Shown: positions 1 through 9,825, counted from the stretch's first letter. The stretch: DNA of 64,000 bases from Blastomonas sp. SL216 (GCA_026625625.1 CP113055.1:994501-1058500), one strand, 5' to 3'. Numbers and translations are program-made. Notes: generated from the letters alone by a model not told the origin.

Positions 1-56
1 ATGGCGTCAATGCCGAGGAAGGCTTCAGCTCGGGCGATCTGGGCGTGGCGCGTTGA
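1..56 (+). CDS. C-terminal end of an upstream gene, unidentified
   Basis: The window opens inside a coding frame that starts at base 3 and ends with TGA at 54-56. The visible residues are GVNAEEGFSSGDLGVAR. This is too short to name the family. It is on the same strand as the catabolic run that follows and about 170 bases upstream of it, so it may belong to the same region, but the repeat in between suggests a separate transcription unit. Confidence 0.5.
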   Translation, partial: GVNAEEGFSSGDLGVAR

Positions 57-61
57 GCTTT

Positions 62-217
62 ACCCTCTCCCTTCAGGGGAGAGGGACAGCTTCGCATCAG
101 CGAAGCAGGGAGAGGGGCTGGTCGCCACCAAGACGCCATCCCCTCTCCAACTGCGCCTAGGCAGTCAACTGCCAAGGCTTCGTATCCTCTCCCCTGAAGG
201 GTGAGGAAAAGGGAGAG
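62..217. repeat. Intergenic inverted-repeat element, copy 1
   Basis: The gap between two genes is almost filled by a palindromic sequence. Its left part reads CCCTTCAGGGGAGAGG and its right part carries the same words in inverted order (CCTCTCCCCTGAAGGG), so the whole can fold back. The centre carries the exact palindrome-like word GCAGTCAACTGC. A second element with the same central word and CCCTCTC-rich arms lies at 59030-59150. The final purine-rich stretch GGGAGAG serves as the ribosome binding site of the next gene. It looks like a small non-coding interspersed repeat rather than a gene. Confidence 0.6.
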
Positions 218-222
218 CATCA

Positions 223-1305
223 ATGAGAGCTGCCATCTGTTTCGAACCGGGCAAGCCGCTCGAAATTCGCGATGTTACCGTCGATAAGCCCGGCCCGCGC
301 GAGGTGCTGATCCGCACTGCCGCGACCGGCGTCTGCCGGTCCGACCTGCATTTCGTCGATGGCAGCTATCCTGCCCCCCTGCCCTTCATCCCGGGCCATG
401 AAGCAGCGGGTATCGTCGAAGCAGTCGGGGACGGCGTTTCGACGGTGAAGGTCGGCGATGCCGTGGTCACCTGTCTCAGCGCCTATTGCGGCCATTGCGA
501 GTTCTGCGTCACGGGCCGCATGGCTTTGTGCATAGGCCAGGATACCAAGCGCGGGCCGCACCAGCATCCCCGGCTCAGTCTGGACGGCGCACCGGTCAAT
601 CAGCTGCTCAACCTGTCGGCTTATGCCGAACAGATGCTGGTGCACGAACATGCCTGTGTCGCGATCAATCCGGAAATGCCGCTCGACCGGGCCTGCGTGA
701 TCGGCTGTGCGGTGACGACAGGTGCAGGTGCGATCTTCAACGCGGCCGATGTCGTGCCGGGTGAGACCGTCGCCGTGGTAGGCTGTGGCGGCGTCGGGCT
801 GGCGGCGGTCAACGCGGCCAAGATCGCTGGTGCCGGGCGGATCATCGCGATCGACCCGGTGGCCGACAAGCGAGCCCTCGCGGCCAGGGTGGGCGCGACC
901 GATTGCATCGATGCGGGCGCGGACGGTGCGGCTGAACAGGTCATCGAGCTGACCAAGGGCGGCGTTCATCACGCGATCGAGGCGGTGGGACGTCCGGCAT
1001 CGGCGAACATGGCGGTGAAGGTGCTGCGGCGTGGTGGCACCGCCACGATCCTGGGCATGATGCCGCTGGCCGAAAAGGTCGGCTTGAGCGCCATGGAACT
1101 GCTGCAGGGCAAGAAGCTTCAGGGCTCGCTGATGGGCAACAACCGTTTTCCGGTTGAAATCCCGCGCCTGGTCGAGTTCTACATGCGCGGGATGCTTGAC
1201 CTCGACACGATCATTGCCGAACGCTTGCCGCTGGAACGTATCAACGACGCCTTTGACGCGCTGCGGGTCGGCGACTCCGCGCGGTCAGTGATCGTCTATA
1301 ATTGA
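223..1305 (+). CDS. Zinc-dependent alcohol dehydrogenase, class III-like
   Basis: Medium-chain alcohol dehydrogenase of 360 residues, a normal length. Catalytic zinc ligands are visible as C38 and the GHE motif (H59-E60). The structural zinc lobe has C89, C92, C95 and C103. The nucleotide-binding loop GCGGVG lies near residue 187. The family oxidises primary alcohols or reduces aldehydes with NAD. The start is ATG with GGGAGAG six bases upstream. It is the first gene of a plus-strand run of lipid-like or acyl-CoA catabolic genes, so the substrate is probably an alcohol or aldehyde intermediate of that pathway. The exact substrate cannot be read from the sequence. Confidence 0.9.
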   Translation: MRAAICFEPGKPLEIRDVTVDKPGPREVLIRTAATGVCRSDLHFVDGSYPAPLPFIPGHEAAGIVEAVGDGVSTVKVGDAVVTCLSAYCGHCEFCVTGRMALCIGQDTKRGPHQHPRLSLDGAPVNQLLNLSAYAEQMLVHEHACVAINPEMPLDRACVIGCAVTTGAGAIFNAADVVPGETVAVVGCGGVGLAAVNAAKIAGAGRIIAIDPVADKRALAARVGATDCIDAGADGAAEQVIELTKGGVHHAIEAVGRPASANMAVKVLRRGGTATILGMMPLAEKVGLSAMELLQGKKLQGSLMGNNRFPVEIPRLVEFYMRGMLDLDTIIAERLPLERINDAFDALRVGDSARSVIVYN

Positions 1306-1328
1306 ACTGGGTGGGGATAATAACTGAG

Positions 1329-2402
1329 ATGGAACAGATCGACGCACAGGCGACGATGACCGGCACCATGGAGGTGCCCGAGCAGGACCGGCTCGACGAG
1401 GCCAGCCTGACCCGCTGGTTCGAAGCAAATGTCGAGGGCTTTGCCGGGCCCCTGGCGCTTTCCAAGTTCAAGGGCGGACAGTCAAACCCGACCTACAAGG
1501 TGACGACTCCGACCGCCGCCTATGTGCTGCGGCGCAAGCCGTTCGGCCCGCTGCTTCCTTCGGCGCATGCTGTGGACCGCGAATACAAGGTGCAGGCGGC
1601 GCTTTACGAACAGGGCTTCCCGGTCTCGCGGCAGTTCGGCCTGTGCGAGGATGACAGCGTCATCGGCTCGATGTTCTATGTGATGGGCTTTACCGATGGT
1701 GCCAGCTATTGGGATGGTACCCTGCCCGGCAAGACGCCTGAGCAGCGCACAGCCATCTACAATGCGATGATCGATACGCTGGCGCATCTGCATAGTTTCG
1801 ACCCCGTGGCGATCGGCCTGGAAGATTATGGCAAGCCGGGCAATTATTGCGCGCGCCAGATCTCGCGCTGGACCAAGCAATATCGTCTGTCAGAGACCGA
1901 GACCATTGCGGAAATGGAATGGCTGATCGCATGGCTGGAAAAGACAGTGCCCGAACAGCGCGGCTTCGGCATCGCCCATGGCGATTTCCGCATCGACAAC
2001 ATGATTTTCGCCCATGATGAACCGCGCGTGATTGCGCTGCTCGACTGGGAGCTGTCGACGCTGGGCGACCCCATTGCCGATCTCGGATACTTTCTGATGA
2101 GCTGGGTTCAGCCCGCCGAGGGACGCAACGGCCTGCTGGGTGTCGATGTCAAGGCGCTGGGCATCCCGACGCTGGAAGAGGCGCTCGCCCGCTATGTCGA
2201 CAAGGCCGGACTGGACTATGTGCCCGATATGGACTGGTATCTCGCCTATAACCAGTTCCGCATCGCCGCGATCCTGCAAGGCATCAAGAAGCGCGTCATC
2301 GACGGTACGGCCTCGAGCGCACAGGCCGCGCAGATGGCGCAGCGCGTCATCCCGCTAGCCCAGGCGGCGTGGGAATATGCCAAGAAGGCCGGCGCGCAGT
2401 GA
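1329..2402 (+). CDS. APH-family phosphotransferase (ACAD10/11- and LvaA-like kinase)
   Basis: About 357 residues with the aminoglycoside phosphotransferase fold. The catalytic loop HGDFRIDN lies near residue 217, followed by the metal-binding DWE near 240. An N-terminal GGQSNPTY loop resembles the kinase part of ACAD10/11 and bacterial LvaA, which phosphorylate 4-hydroxyacyl-CoA, rather than antibiotic kinases. I chose ATG 1329, which has a GTGGGGA upstream; a TTG at 1302 overlapping the preceding stop is possible. Neighbouring dehydrogenases and a crotonase fusion enzyme fit hydroxyacyl-CoA catabolism. The acceptor is inference. The gene ends in a GTGA overlap with the next. Confidence 0.85.
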   Translation: MEQIDAQATMTGTMEVPEQDRLDEASLTRWFEANVEGFAGPLALSKFKGGQSNPTYKVTTPTAAYVLRRKPFGPLLPSAHAVDREYKVQAALYEQGFPVSRQFGLCEDDSVIGSMFYVMGFTDGASYWDGTLPGKTPEQRTAIYNAMIDTLAHLHSFDPVAIGLEDYGKPGNYCARQISRWTKQYRLSETETIAEMEWLIAWLEKTVPEQRGFGIAHGDFRIDNMIFAHDEPRVIALLDWELSTLGDPIADLGYFLMSWVQPAEGRNGLLGVDVKALGIPTLEEALARYVDKAGLDYVPDMDWYLAYNQFRIAAILQGIKKRVIDGTASSAQAAQMAQRVIPLAQAAWEYAKKAGAQ

Positions 2403-3181
2403 CTGACGGCAGTTTCGATCTGACCGGAAGGGTGGCGATCGTCACCGGCTCTTCGCGCGGCATCGGCGAGGCGATTGCCCGCAAGTTCGCGGCGCATGGC
2501 GCCAAGGTCGCGATCTCCAGCCGCAACCAGGACGCCTGCGATGCCGTCGCGGCCGATCTGAACGCGCAATTTGGTGCGGGCACAGCCATCGCGGTCGCGG
2601 CCAGCATCTCGCGCAAGGAAGATCTGGAGCGGTTGGTGGATCGGGCGCGCGACGAGCTCGGGCCGATCGACATCGTCGTCTGCAATGCGGCGAGCAATCC
2701 CTATTACGGACCGATGGCAGGGATCAGCGACGATCAGTTCCGCAAGATCCTGGACAACAACATCCTGTCCAACCACTGGCTGGTGCAGATGGCGCTGCCC
2801 GACATGCGCGCCAAGGCACGCGGGTCGGTGATCATCATCTCGTCGATCGGCGGGATGCAGGGATCGGGCAGCATCGGCGTCTACAATATTTCCAAGGCGG
2901 CCGACTTCCAGCTGGCCCGCAACCTCGCCTATGAGCTGGGGCCGGACAATATTCGCGTCAACTGCATCGCGCCGGGTTTGATCCAGACCGACATGGCCCG
3001 CGCGCTCTGGGAGGATGACAAGGTGATGGGCTATGTCCGCCGCATCACCCCGCTGCGCCGCATCGGCCAGCCGGACGAGATTGCAGGGGCAGCGGTGTTT
3101 CTGGCATCGGATGCTTCGACCTATATCACCGGCCAGTCGATCGTCATCGACGGCGGCACAACCATAGCAGCGGCCCTTTAA
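2399..3181 (+). CDS. Short-chain dehydrogenase/reductase
   Basis: Classical SDR of about 260 residues. The cofactor loop TGSSRGIG is near residue 15, the NAxSN-like motif NAAS near 95, and the catalytic Ser, Tyr and Lys near residues 148, 162 and 166 (YNISK). GTG 2399 is preferred because it overlaps the stop of the kinase gene as GTGA, a sign of translational coupling, and removes a non-homologous leader. It probably oxidises or reduces a hydroxy/keto group of an acyl-CoA or alcohol intermediate. Cofactor preference is not certain. Confidence 0.88.
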   Translation: MTDGSFDLTGRVAIVTGSSRGIGEAIARKFAAHGAKVAISSRNQDACDAVAADLNAQFGAGTAIAVAASISRKEDLERLVDRARDELGPIDIVVCNAASNPYYGPMAGISDDQFRKILDNNILSNHWLVQMALPDMRAKARGSVIIISSIGGMQGSGSIGVYNISKAADFQLARNLAYELGPDNIRVNCIAPGLIQTDMARALWEDDKVMGYVRRITPLRRIGQPDEIAGAAVFLASDASTYITGQSIVIDGGTTIAAAL

Positions 3182-3209
3182 GGTTCGCGCGACAGAGAGA
3201 GGACATTTC

Positions 3210-4001
3210 ATGGATCTGCAGGGCAAGGTTGCAATCGTTACCGGGGCAGGCAGCGGCATCGGCCGCGCCAGTGCGCTGCTGTTTGCGAACGCTGGCGCGA
3301 AGGTCATCGCGACCGACATCACCGGCAAGCAGGACGACACTGCAGCACAGAACCCGGATGCCATCACCGCCGTGCAGGCCGATGCCAGCAGCGAGGCCGA
3401 TGTGCAGATGCTGGTGGCAAAGGCGCTGGAGCTGCACGGTCGGCTCGACGTGTTCTTTGCCAATGCCGGGGTTTCCGGCGGCTTCGAAGGCATTTTCGAC
3501 CAGACGGTGGAAGAATGGGAACGGATCCTCAAGATCAACCTGATCGGCCCTTTCCTCGCCATCAAGCATGCGGGCAAGGCGATGGCCGATGCCGGCAATG
3601 GCGGCTCGATCATCTGCACCGCTTCGGTCGCAGGCCTGCGTTCGGGCGCGGGCGGCCCTGCCTATACCGCGAGCAAGGCAGGCGTGATCAACCTGGTGCG
3701 CATCGGTGCGCAGCAGCTGACTGGCAGCAACGTGCGCTGCAACGCCATCTGCCCGGGCCTGATCGAAACCGGCATGACCGAGTTCATCTACACCAAGGCG
3801 CGTGAAAAGGGCTTTGAGGACAAGATCGGCCAGCTCAACCCGATGCAGCGCGGCGGCGTGCCGAACGAGATCGCCGAGGCGGCTTTGTTCCTGGCCTCGG
3901 ACCGGTCGAGCTATGTCAACGGTCATGCCCTGGTCGTCGATGGCGGCCTCACCAGCTCTCACCCCTATGCGCGCCAGCGCTTTGGCCAGACGGCCACCTG
4001 A
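3210..4001 (+). CDS. Short-chain dehydrogenase/reductase (second)
   Basis: Classical SDR of 263 residues. TGAGSGIG lies at about residues 12-19, followed by a D at the end of beta-2 (ATDIT), which favours NAD(H). The active-site Ser is near 138 and YTASK near 152-156. A strong GAGAGAGGA precedes the ATG. It sits 28 bases after the first SDR but is clearly a different paralogue, so the pathway likely has two alcohol/ketone oxidation steps. The substrate is unknown. Confidence 0.88.
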   Translation: MDLQGKVAIVTGAGSGIGRASALLFANAGAKVIATDITGKQDDTAAQNPDAITAVQADASSEADVQMLVAKALELHGRLDVFFANAGVSGGFEGIFDQTVEEWERILKINLIGPFLAIKHAGKAMADAGNGGSIICTASVAGLRSGAGGPAYTASKAGVINLVRIGAQQLTGSNVRCNAICPGLIETGMTEFIYTKAREKGFEDKIGQLNPMQRGGVPNEIAEAALFLASDRSSYVNGHALVVDGGLTSSHPYARQRFGQTAT

Positions 4002-4035
4002 CCTTGAACCCCAACGGAGCGACGAAAGTTTCCTG

Positions 4036-5256
4036 ATGACCCTGTCTGTGTCTGATCCTGCCGATCTCGGCTTCAACCACGACCTGCTTGCGCGCATTCC
4101 CGCCCATATCCGCGCCAAATATCTCGATACGGGCCGTCTGCCGCATGCCGCGCTGCTGATCGGCCGCGGGCGTGAGCTGGCGCATCTGTCGCTGCAAGGC
4201 GATGCGCGCGAGGGCCAACCGCTCCAACAGGATGCGATCTTCCGCATCGCCAGCATGACCAAGCCGATCACATCGGTCGCATTCATGCAGCTCGTCGAAG
4301 AGGGGCGTATCGCCCTGTCCGATCCGGTCCATCGCATCATTCCCGAATGGAAGGACCTGGGCGTGTTCGTCTCAGGCGGCGGCGCACAGCCTTTCGTCAC
4401 GCGCCCTGCCACCCAGCCGATGCGGATGATCGATCTGCTGCGCCACACATCGGGCCTGACTTATGGCTTTCAGGAGCGAACCCCGATCGATGCCGCCTAT
4501 CGCGCGCGCAAGCTGGAGGCGTTTGCCGGGCCCGATCTGGAGGAGTTCATCAAGATCCTCGCGCAGATTCCGCTCCAGTTCGATCCTGGCACCGCATGGA
4601 ACTATTCGATCTCGACGGATATCCTGGGTGCGATTCTGCAGCGGATGGACGACAAGCCGCTTGACGAGGTGATCGCAGATCGTGTCACAAGGCCGCTCGG
4701 CATGATCGACACGCACTTCCAGATCCCTGAAGACAAGCTGGACCGCGTGCCCGATTGCTATGTCTTCCATCCGACCGAGAAGATGAAGCTCTACGACCCC
4801 GGCGCGACCACTGCCTGGGGCCGCAAGCCCGTGCAGCTGTCGGGCGGCGGCGGCATGGCATCCACGCTATCCGATTATCACCGCTTCTGCCGCATGCTGC
4901 TCAATGGCGGACGGCTTGATGGAGCGCGTATCCTGGGGCGCAAGACGCTCGACCTGATGGTGGCGAACCACCTGCCCGGCGGCGGCGACCTGACCCAGCA
5001 CAGCAAGGCATTGTTCAGCGAGGCTGAAAATGCCGGCGCGGGCTTTGGCCTGGGCTTTGCCACCACCATCGACAATGCTGCGACCGGCGTCGCAGGCTCG
5101 AATGGCGATTTCTACTGGGGCGGCATGTTCTCCACCGCCTTTTTCGTCGACCCGGCAGAAGATGTGATCATGATCTTCATGACGCAGCTGATGCCGTCCA
5201 GCACCTACCCGATCCGGCGGGAGATCAAGTCGATGCTCTACGCCGCCGTCGAATAA
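4036..5256 (+). CDS. Serine hydrolase of the beta-lactamase/esterase family
   Basis: A 406-residue protein with the penicillin-binding fold of family VIII esterases and class C beta-lactamases. The nucleophile motif SMTK lies near residues 73-76 and a YxS-type motif (WNYSIS) near 190. No signal peptide is visible from ATG 4036, so a cytoplasmic esterase or lactone hydrolase is more likely than an antibiotic-destroying enzyme. An upstream ATG exists in frame at 3802 but lies inside the previous gene. Position between an SDR and a FadB-like gene suggests it hydrolyses an ester or lactone in the same catabolic route. Confidence 0.82.
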   Translation: MTLSVSDPADLGFNHDLLARIPAHIRAKYLDTGRLPHAALLIGRGRELAHLSLQGDAREGQPLQQDAIFRIASMTKPITSVAFMQLVEEGRIALSDPVHRIIPEWKDLGVFVSGGGAQPFVTRPATQPMRMIDLLRHTSGLTYGFQERTPIDAAYRARKLEAFAGPDLEEFIKILAQIPLQFDPGTAWNYSISTDILGAILQRMDDKPLDEVIADRVTRPLGMIDTHFQIPEDKLDRVPDCYVFHPTEKMKLYDPGATTAWGRKPVQLSGGGGMASTLSDYHRFCRMLLNGGRLDGARILGRKTLDLMVANHLPGGGDLTQHSKALFSEAENAGAGFGLGFATTIDNAATGVAGSNGDFYWGGMFSTAFFVDPAEDVIMIFMTQLMPSSTYPIRREIKSMLYAAVE

Positions 5257-5272
5257 GCCAAAGGAACCTTCC

Positions 5273-7300
5273 ATGACAGATTCCCCCATCTCGACCGCGA
5301 AACATGGCGACATTCTCGTCATCACCTCGGACAGCCCGCCGGTCAACGCGCTGGGCGCTGCGGTGCGCATCGGGCTCGACAAGGCGTTCACCGAAGCGGC
5401 AGCCGATGACAGCATCAAGGCTGTGGTGCTGATCTGCGCAGGCCAGACCTTCTTTGCCGGCGCTGACATTACCGAATTCGGCAAGCCGCCGGTCGAGCCG
5501 ATGCTGCCTGCAGTCATCGCCAAGATGGAAGCGCTCGACAAGCCGGTGATCGCCGCGATCCATGGCACCGCGCTTGGCGGTGGCCTCGAAACCGCGCTGT
5601 GCGCGCATTATCGCGTCGCGGTGCCTTCAGCCAAGCTCGGTGTGCCCGAAGTGAAGCTCGGCCTGCTGCCCGGTGCTGGTGGCACCCAGCGCCTGCCGCG
5701 CGTCGTCGGCGTAAAGGCGGCGCTGGAAATGACCGCCAAGGGTGACCCAATCCCCGCCAAAACCGCCAATGCCTGGGGTCTGGTCGATGAGGTGGTGGAA
5801 GAAGGCAAGCTGCTCGAAGGCGCGATCGCCTTTGCCGAAAAGGTCAAGGCGGTGCGCCCGATCCCCCGGATCAGCGAGCGCGAGGCCAAGCCTGATGCAG
5901 AAGCCATCGAGGCGTTCAAGAAGGAAAATGGCCGCAAGTTCCGTGGCTTTGACGCACCTGCTGCGAATATCGCCTGCGTGGAAGCCGCGACCCGCCTGCC
6001 CTTTGCCGAAGGTCTGGAGTTCGAGCGCGGCGAATTCATGAAGCTGATGTTCGGATCGCAATCGGCTGCACAGCGCCACATCTTCTTTGCCGAGCGCAAG
6101 GCGAGCAAGATCGACGGTATCGCCAGCGATATCGCGCTGCGTCCGATCGCCAAGGTTGGCGTGATCGGTGCCGGCACGATGGGCGGCGGCATCACAATGA
6201 ACTTCCTGTCCGCAGGCATAGCGGTGACCATCGTCGAACAGGCGGAAGAGGCGCTGCATCGCGGTGTCGGCGTGATCCGCAAGAACTACGAGGCCAGCGC
6301 CGCCAAGGGCCGCCTGACCACCGAGCAGGTGGAAAAGGCCATGGGCCTGCTCACGCCTTCGTTGACGCTCGATGATCTTGCCGATTGCGACCTCATCATC
6401 GAGGCGATCTTTGAGAATATGGACGTCAAGAAAGAGGTGTTCGGCAAGCTGGACGCGATCGCGAAGCCGGGCGCGATCCTGGCGAGCAACACCAGCTATC
6501 TCAACGTCGACGAGATCGCCGCATCTACCAGCCGCCCGCAGGACGTGCTGGGCATGCACTTCTTCTCGCCCGCCAATGTCATGAAGCTGCTGGAGGTGGT
6601 GCGCGGCGCCAAGACCGCCGATGATGTGCTGGCCACCGTCATGGCGCTGTCGAAGAAGATCAAGAAGGTCGCGGTGGTCGCCGGGGTCTGTCACGGCTTT
6701 ATCGGCAACCGCATGCTGATGCCGCGTCAGGTCGAGGCGAACAAGCTGCTGATGGAAGGGGCAACACCCGAGCAGATCGACCGGGTGCATGTCGAATTCG
6801 GCATGCCCATGGGGCCGTTCCAGATGAGCGACCTCGCCGGGGTCGATATCGGCTGGCACCGTGATCCGAGCCGGATTGAGAGCATCCGCGACGCGCTGTG
6901 CGCCGAAGACCGCTGGGGCCAGAAAAAGGGCGCGGGCTTCTATGACTATGACGAGAAGCGCAACCCGACGCCCAGCGCCCGCGTCGCCGAGATCATCGAG
7001 GATTTCCGCTCACGCTCGAACATGCCCAAGCGCGAGATCAGCGATCAGGAAATCATCGAGCGCACGCTGTACACCATGGTCAACGAAGGCGCGATGATCC
7101 TGGAAGAGGGCATGGCGCAGCGCGCATCAGACGTCGATGTCGTGTGGATCTATGGCTATGGCTGGCCGGTCTACCGTGGCGGCCCGATGTTCTGGGCAGG
7201 CCTGGAAGGCACGCCCAAGATCGTCGAGGGCCTGAAGAAGCACGGCTTTGCCGTCTCGCCGCTGCTGGCGGAAAAGGCGGAGAAGAACGAAGGCTTCTGA
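5273..7300 (+). CDS. Enoyl-CoA hydratase / 3-hydroxyacyl-CoA dehydrogenase fusion (FadB/FadJ-like)
   Basis: Bifunctional beta-oxidation enzyme of 675 residues. Residues about 1-190 form the crotonase domain, with an oxyanion-hole region FAGADITEF near 64 and the two catalytic glutamates in GGGLETAL and [11 protein letters not shown] Rossmann dehydrogenase domain begins near residue 298 with [11 protein letters not shown], followed by two C-terminal helical domains. Together they hydrate 2-enoyl-CoA and oxidise the 3-hydroxyacyl-CoA with NAD. AAAGGAAC precedes the ATG. No thiolase gene is adjacent. A strong terminator follows, making it the last gene of the run. Confidence 0.93.
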   Translation: MTDSPISTAKHGDILVITSDSPPVNALGAAVRIGLDKAFTEAAADDSIKAVVLICAGQTFFAGADITEFGKPPVEPMLPAVIAKMEALDKPVIAAIHGTALGGGLETALCAHYRVAVPSAKLGVPEVKLGLLPGAGGTQRLPRVVGVKAALEMTAKGDPIPAKTANAWGLVDEVVEEGKLLEGAIAFAEKVKAVRPIPRISEREAKPDAEAIEAFKKENGRKFRGFDAPAANIACVEAATRLPFAEGLEFERGEFMKLMFGSQSAAQRHIFFAERKASKIDGIASDIALRPIAKVGVIGAGTMGGGITMNFLSAGIAVTIVEQAEEALHRGVGVIRKNYEASAAKGRLTTEQVEKAMGLLTPSLTLDDLADCDLIIEAIFENMDVKKEVFGKLDAIAKPGAILASNTSYLNVDEIAASTSRPQDVLGMHFFSPANVMKLLEVVRGAKTADDVLATVMALSKKIKKVAVVAGVCHGFIGNRMLMPRQVEANKLLMEGATPEQIDRVHVEFGMPMGPFQMSDLAGVDIGWHRDPSRIESIRDALCAEDRWGQKKGAGFYDYDEKRNPTPSARVAEIIEDFRSRSNMPKREISDQEIIERTLYTMVNEGAMILEEGMAQRASDVDVVWIYGYGWPVYRGGPMFWAGLEGTPKIVEGLKKHGFAVSPLLAEKAEKNEGF

Positions 7301-7322
7301 TGGCCGCCTTGCGCTAAACACG

Positions 7323-7356
7323 AAAAACCCCGCCGGATCGCTCCGGCGGGGTTTTT
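7323..7356. terminator. Bidirectional intrinsic terminator
   Basis: A perfect 15-base-pair inverted repeat, AAAAACCCCGCCGGA paired with its complement, closes a TCGC loop. It has an A-tract on one flank and a T-tract on the other. It separates the plus-strand FadB-like gene from a convergent minus-strand gene and can serve both. Confidence 0.92.
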
Positions 7357-7377
7357 CTTTGGGCATGGCGGTTTTGA

Positions 7378-8091
7378 TTATGCGGCGCCGAGGATGGCGT
7401 CGACGGCAGGCTGGTTAGCCGCGCTGACAATGCCCTTTTCGCGCAGTTCCGCGCCCACCGGCTTGGCCGCTTCCAGATAGCTTGCCTCACCCGTCGACTG
7501 GTTGAGGCCGATCAGGCTGGAAAATTCGGCATTGGCCAGATCTGCCGATGCCGGGTCGGTAGCACGGCCTTCCTTGGCGATGGCGAGCGCCTGTTCGAAA
7601 TTGGGCTTGGCTGCGGCCTTGTCCTGCTTCGACAGGTTGAAATTGCCCAAGTTCACCAGAATGGCGACCAGCGTGTTGCGGACACCGGCATTGGCCTTGT
7701 CGGCTTCATAGACCTTGGTCCATTGCGGCGCGGCTTCGGCATAAAGCGGCGCGATGGCGTCGATCTTGCCCAATGCGCCCTGTGAATTCGCGGTGATGGT
7801 CAGCGCGCTGGCTAGGAAGCCGGCGTTCTGGACGTTCGCCGGATCACGGCTGGCAATTTCGCGGATGGTCGGCAGCGCCGGTTCCAGCTTGGCGATCACC
7901 TCAGCGTGGTTGCCAGCGGCCTGCGCCTGCTGGGCAGCGGTGAAATCGGCGATCGCCTTGTTCTGGGCCTCGGCCTGCTCGGGCGTCAGCGCGGGGGCAG
8001 CGGTCGCAGGCGCGGCGGCTTCCTGCGCAATGGCAGGCGCGGACAGTGCGGCTGCGGAAAGAAACAGGGCAGTAATGGCAGACTTCGTCAT
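7378..8091 (-). CDS. Exported TPR-like protein of unknown function
   Basis: About 237 residues. The start at 8091 is supported by GGAGA on the minus strand and by a clear Sec signal peptide ending in ALSAPAIAQ-E near residue 23. A short Ala/Pro-rich linker follows. The rest is helical with tetratricopeptide-like spacing, with words such as A..NLG.FNLSKQDKAAAKPNFEQAL. It is probably periplasmic and a protein-protein interaction scaffold. I do not recognise a defined family function. It is transcribed alone toward the shared terminator. Confidence 0.75.
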   Translation of the reverse strand: MTKSAITALFLSAAALSAPAIAQEAAAPATAAPALTPEQAEAQNKAIADFTAAQQAQAAGNHAEVIAKLEPALPTIREIASRDPANVQNAGFLASALTITANSQGALGKIDAIAPLYAEAAPQWTKVYEADKANAGVRNTLVAILVNLGNFNLSKQDKAAAKPNFEQALAIAKEGRATDPASADLANAEFSSLIGLNQSTGEASYLEAAKPVGAELREKGIVSAANQPAVDAILGAA

Positions 8092-8232
8092 GGGGGATGT
8101 TCTCCTTGATTGGGTGCGGCGCAGCCCGGTCATTCCTCGCGCTTGCGGCGCGTTGGATGGGTTGGGCTGCCTCACCTGGAAAAGCGGGCGTAACGTTTCA
8201 AAAAACGCCGGTGCCGCGCCATCGTTCCGGGC

Positions 8233-8928
8233 TTAGCCTTTGGCAGTACAGCAAAACCGCCAGGCAGCGTCAAATGCCGCCCGCCGATGTTCGCGCGCCG
8301 CGAGCGCCTCGGCATCGGCGCCCCAAAGCTCTTCCTGCCACAGCTCTTCAAGGCAGATCGCGCGCCAGACTGCCCCGGAATCCAGGGCTTCTTCCCATAA
8401 AGCCAGCGCGCTGACCAGCGAGCCGCCAATCCCGGTCAGCGTCGAGAATGCGGCGAGCGTGAAGGGATCCATCGCACTGACGACGTTTTTGAGGCGGGAC
8501 AGGCTGTGCGTCGATTGCGGCTGATGGATGATGCCTGCAACGCGGATGAGCCTGATATCATAGCGATTTTCCGCCCATTGCAGGATCGGTTCCCACTCCT
8601 GGTTCTGGCGTTCGGCCAGCGGATCGCCGGGGTCGGCACGGTAGCACAGGGTGTCGGTCTCGCCATAAGCAGCGATATCGTCAATGAACCGCGCGCGCTG
8701 CGGGGTCACCTGATCGATCGCGGCATTGGCAAAGCCGGTCAGTGGCATCGAGGCGATGACAATCTCCTCGCCCTGCCCTGCCCATTCTTCGGCCACAGCA
8801 TCGGCCATGGCGCGGGTGGGGAGGACCAGGGGCAGCCGCATCGGGGTTTTCACGCCGCGGCCATCGAGCAGCAGGGCGTGGCCGTTCTCGGCGGCTTCGG
8901 TGGTGACGGTCTTATAGAAGCGTTTCAT
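8233..8928 (-). CDS. ATP12-family chaperone for F1-ATPase assembly
   Basis: A 231-residue protein matching the ATP12 family, which in mitochondria and alphaproteobacteria binds the F1 alpha subunit during ATP synthase assembly. Recognisable pieces are the start MKRFYKTV, LDGRGVKTP near 22, LCYRAD near 92, the Q.WEP motif and the central ALxxFT...TGIGGSLVSALAL segment near 160-175. It is cytoplasmic. The restriction of this family to alphaproteobacteria and mitochondria supports the host assignment. It is the terminal gene of a minus-strand run. Confidence 0.9.
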   Translation of the reverse strand: MKRFYKTVTTEAAENGHALLLDGRGVKTPMRLPLVLPTRAMADAVAEEWAGQGEEIVIASMPLTGFANAAIDQVTPQRARFIDDIAAYGETDTLCYRADPGDPLAERQNQEWEPILQWAENRYDIRLIRVAGIIHQPQSTHSLSRLKNVVSAMDPFTLAAFSTLTGIGGSLVSALALWEEALDSGAVWRAICLEELWQEELWGADAEALAAREHRRAAFDAAWRFCCTAKG

Positions 8929-8938
8929 CAGTCTGCGA

Positions 8939-9160
8939 TCATTCGGAAGGCGGGCTTTTCCAGCGTTTGACCAGGATCTGTGGCACGATCACCATCTCCA
9001 ATATGCCGACGAGCAGCAACGCATAGCCAAACGCGTTCGGAACCCCGGAAATGCGCCCATAGGTGATCGCGACGGCCAGTGCGATCGTCACGGCCCCGGC
9101 GAGGCGGACCGCGCCGATGGTGAAGAAGCGCGACCTGGCGCGCTGCTCTTCAGGGCTCAC
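8939..9160 (-). CDS. Small two-helix membrane protein, unknown
   Basis: A 73-residue protein with a charged N-terminus followed by two hydrophobic segments (about residues 15-34 and 43-63) and a short basic tail. It begins with GTG overlapping the stop of the upstream phosphatase gene by four bases, which indicates co-translation. No family motif is recognised. Confidence 0.7.
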   Translation of the reverse strand: MSPEEQRARSRFFTIGAVRLAGAVTIALAVAITYGRISGVPNAFGYALLLVGILEMVIVPQILVKRWKSPPSE

Positions 9161-9825
9161 CGGTTGCTCCCGGTGATCTGGTCGAACAGCTGATTCATGT
9201 CGAACGCGATCGAGGCCGCACCTGCCGCTTCCAGCTCATGCGCATCATGATAGCCCCAGTCGACGCCGATCGCGCGCACATTGGCCGCAACGCCCATCGC
9301 CATGTCATAGCTGGTATCGCCGATCATCACCGCGCGCCCAGGCTCTGCGCCCGCATCGGCCAGCGCCTCGTAAATCATCGACGGATGCGGTTTGGACGGG
9401 TGCCGGTCGGCGGTCTGCAGCGAGACGAAACGCTGCTTGATGCCATGATGCGTCAGGCACAAATCCAGGCCGCGGTCCGATTTGCCGGTCGCAACGGCCA
9501 GCAGCCAGCCTGCTGCATCGAGCCGGTCGAGCAATTCGGGCAGGCCGTCGTAGAGCGGTTCATGCTGCAGCGTCCCGTTGCCGCGCAGTTCGTGAAACGC
9601 GTTCTTGTAATGGTCGGCGAGCACGACGTGAAACGCCGGATCGGCATCGGGCACCATGATCCGCATCGCTTCGACCAGCGACAGGCCGACAATGCGCCGC
9701 ACCTGATGATGATCAGGCTGGCCCAGCCCTTCGGCAGCAAAGGCCAGTTCCATCGCACGGCAGATATTGGCCTGGCTATCGACCAGCGTGCCATCGCAAT
9801 CGAAGATCGCAAGCTGAACGCTCAT
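9157..9825 (-). CDS. HAD-IA family hydrolase, phosphoglycolate-phosphatase-like
   Basis: A 222-residue haloacid dehalogenase-type phosphatase. Motif I is DCDGTLVDS near residue 9, motif II the VATGKS segment near 115, motif III the KPHPSM lysine near 145, and motif IV GDTSYDM near 170. The helical cap lies between motifs I and II. It probably dephosphorylates a small metabolite such as 2-phosphoglycolate, though sugar phosphates are possible. Start and stop overlap both neighbours by four bases (ATGA, GTGA), so it is part of a tightly coupled run with the pseudouridine synthase. Confidence 0.88.
   Translation of the reverse strand: MSVQLAIFDCDGTLVDSQANICRAMELAFAAEGLGQPDHHQVRRIVGLSLVEAMRIMVPDADPAFHVVLADHYKNAFHELRGNGTLQHEPLYDGLPELLDRLDAAGWLLAVATGKSDRGLDLCLTHHGIKQRFVSLQTADRHPSKPHPSMIYEALADAGAEPGRAVMIGDTSYDMAMGVAANVRAIGVDWGYHDAHELEAAGAASIAFDMNQLFDQITGSNR

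Noticed and set aside
1..204. A 67-codon frame starting at base 1
   Set aside because: It runs through the inverted-repeat element and has low-complexity Ser/Pro residues. The real coding sequence at the edge is in another frame and ends at base 56.
1329..2402. Aminoglycoside resistance kinase
   Set aside because: The fold is shared, but sequence words and neighbours point to an ACAD10/11-LvaA-type metabolic kinase.
4036..5256. Antibiotic beta-lactamase
   Set aside because: SxxK is present but no signal peptide or KTG motif is visible, and the gene lies in a catabolic run. An esterase or lactonase fits better.
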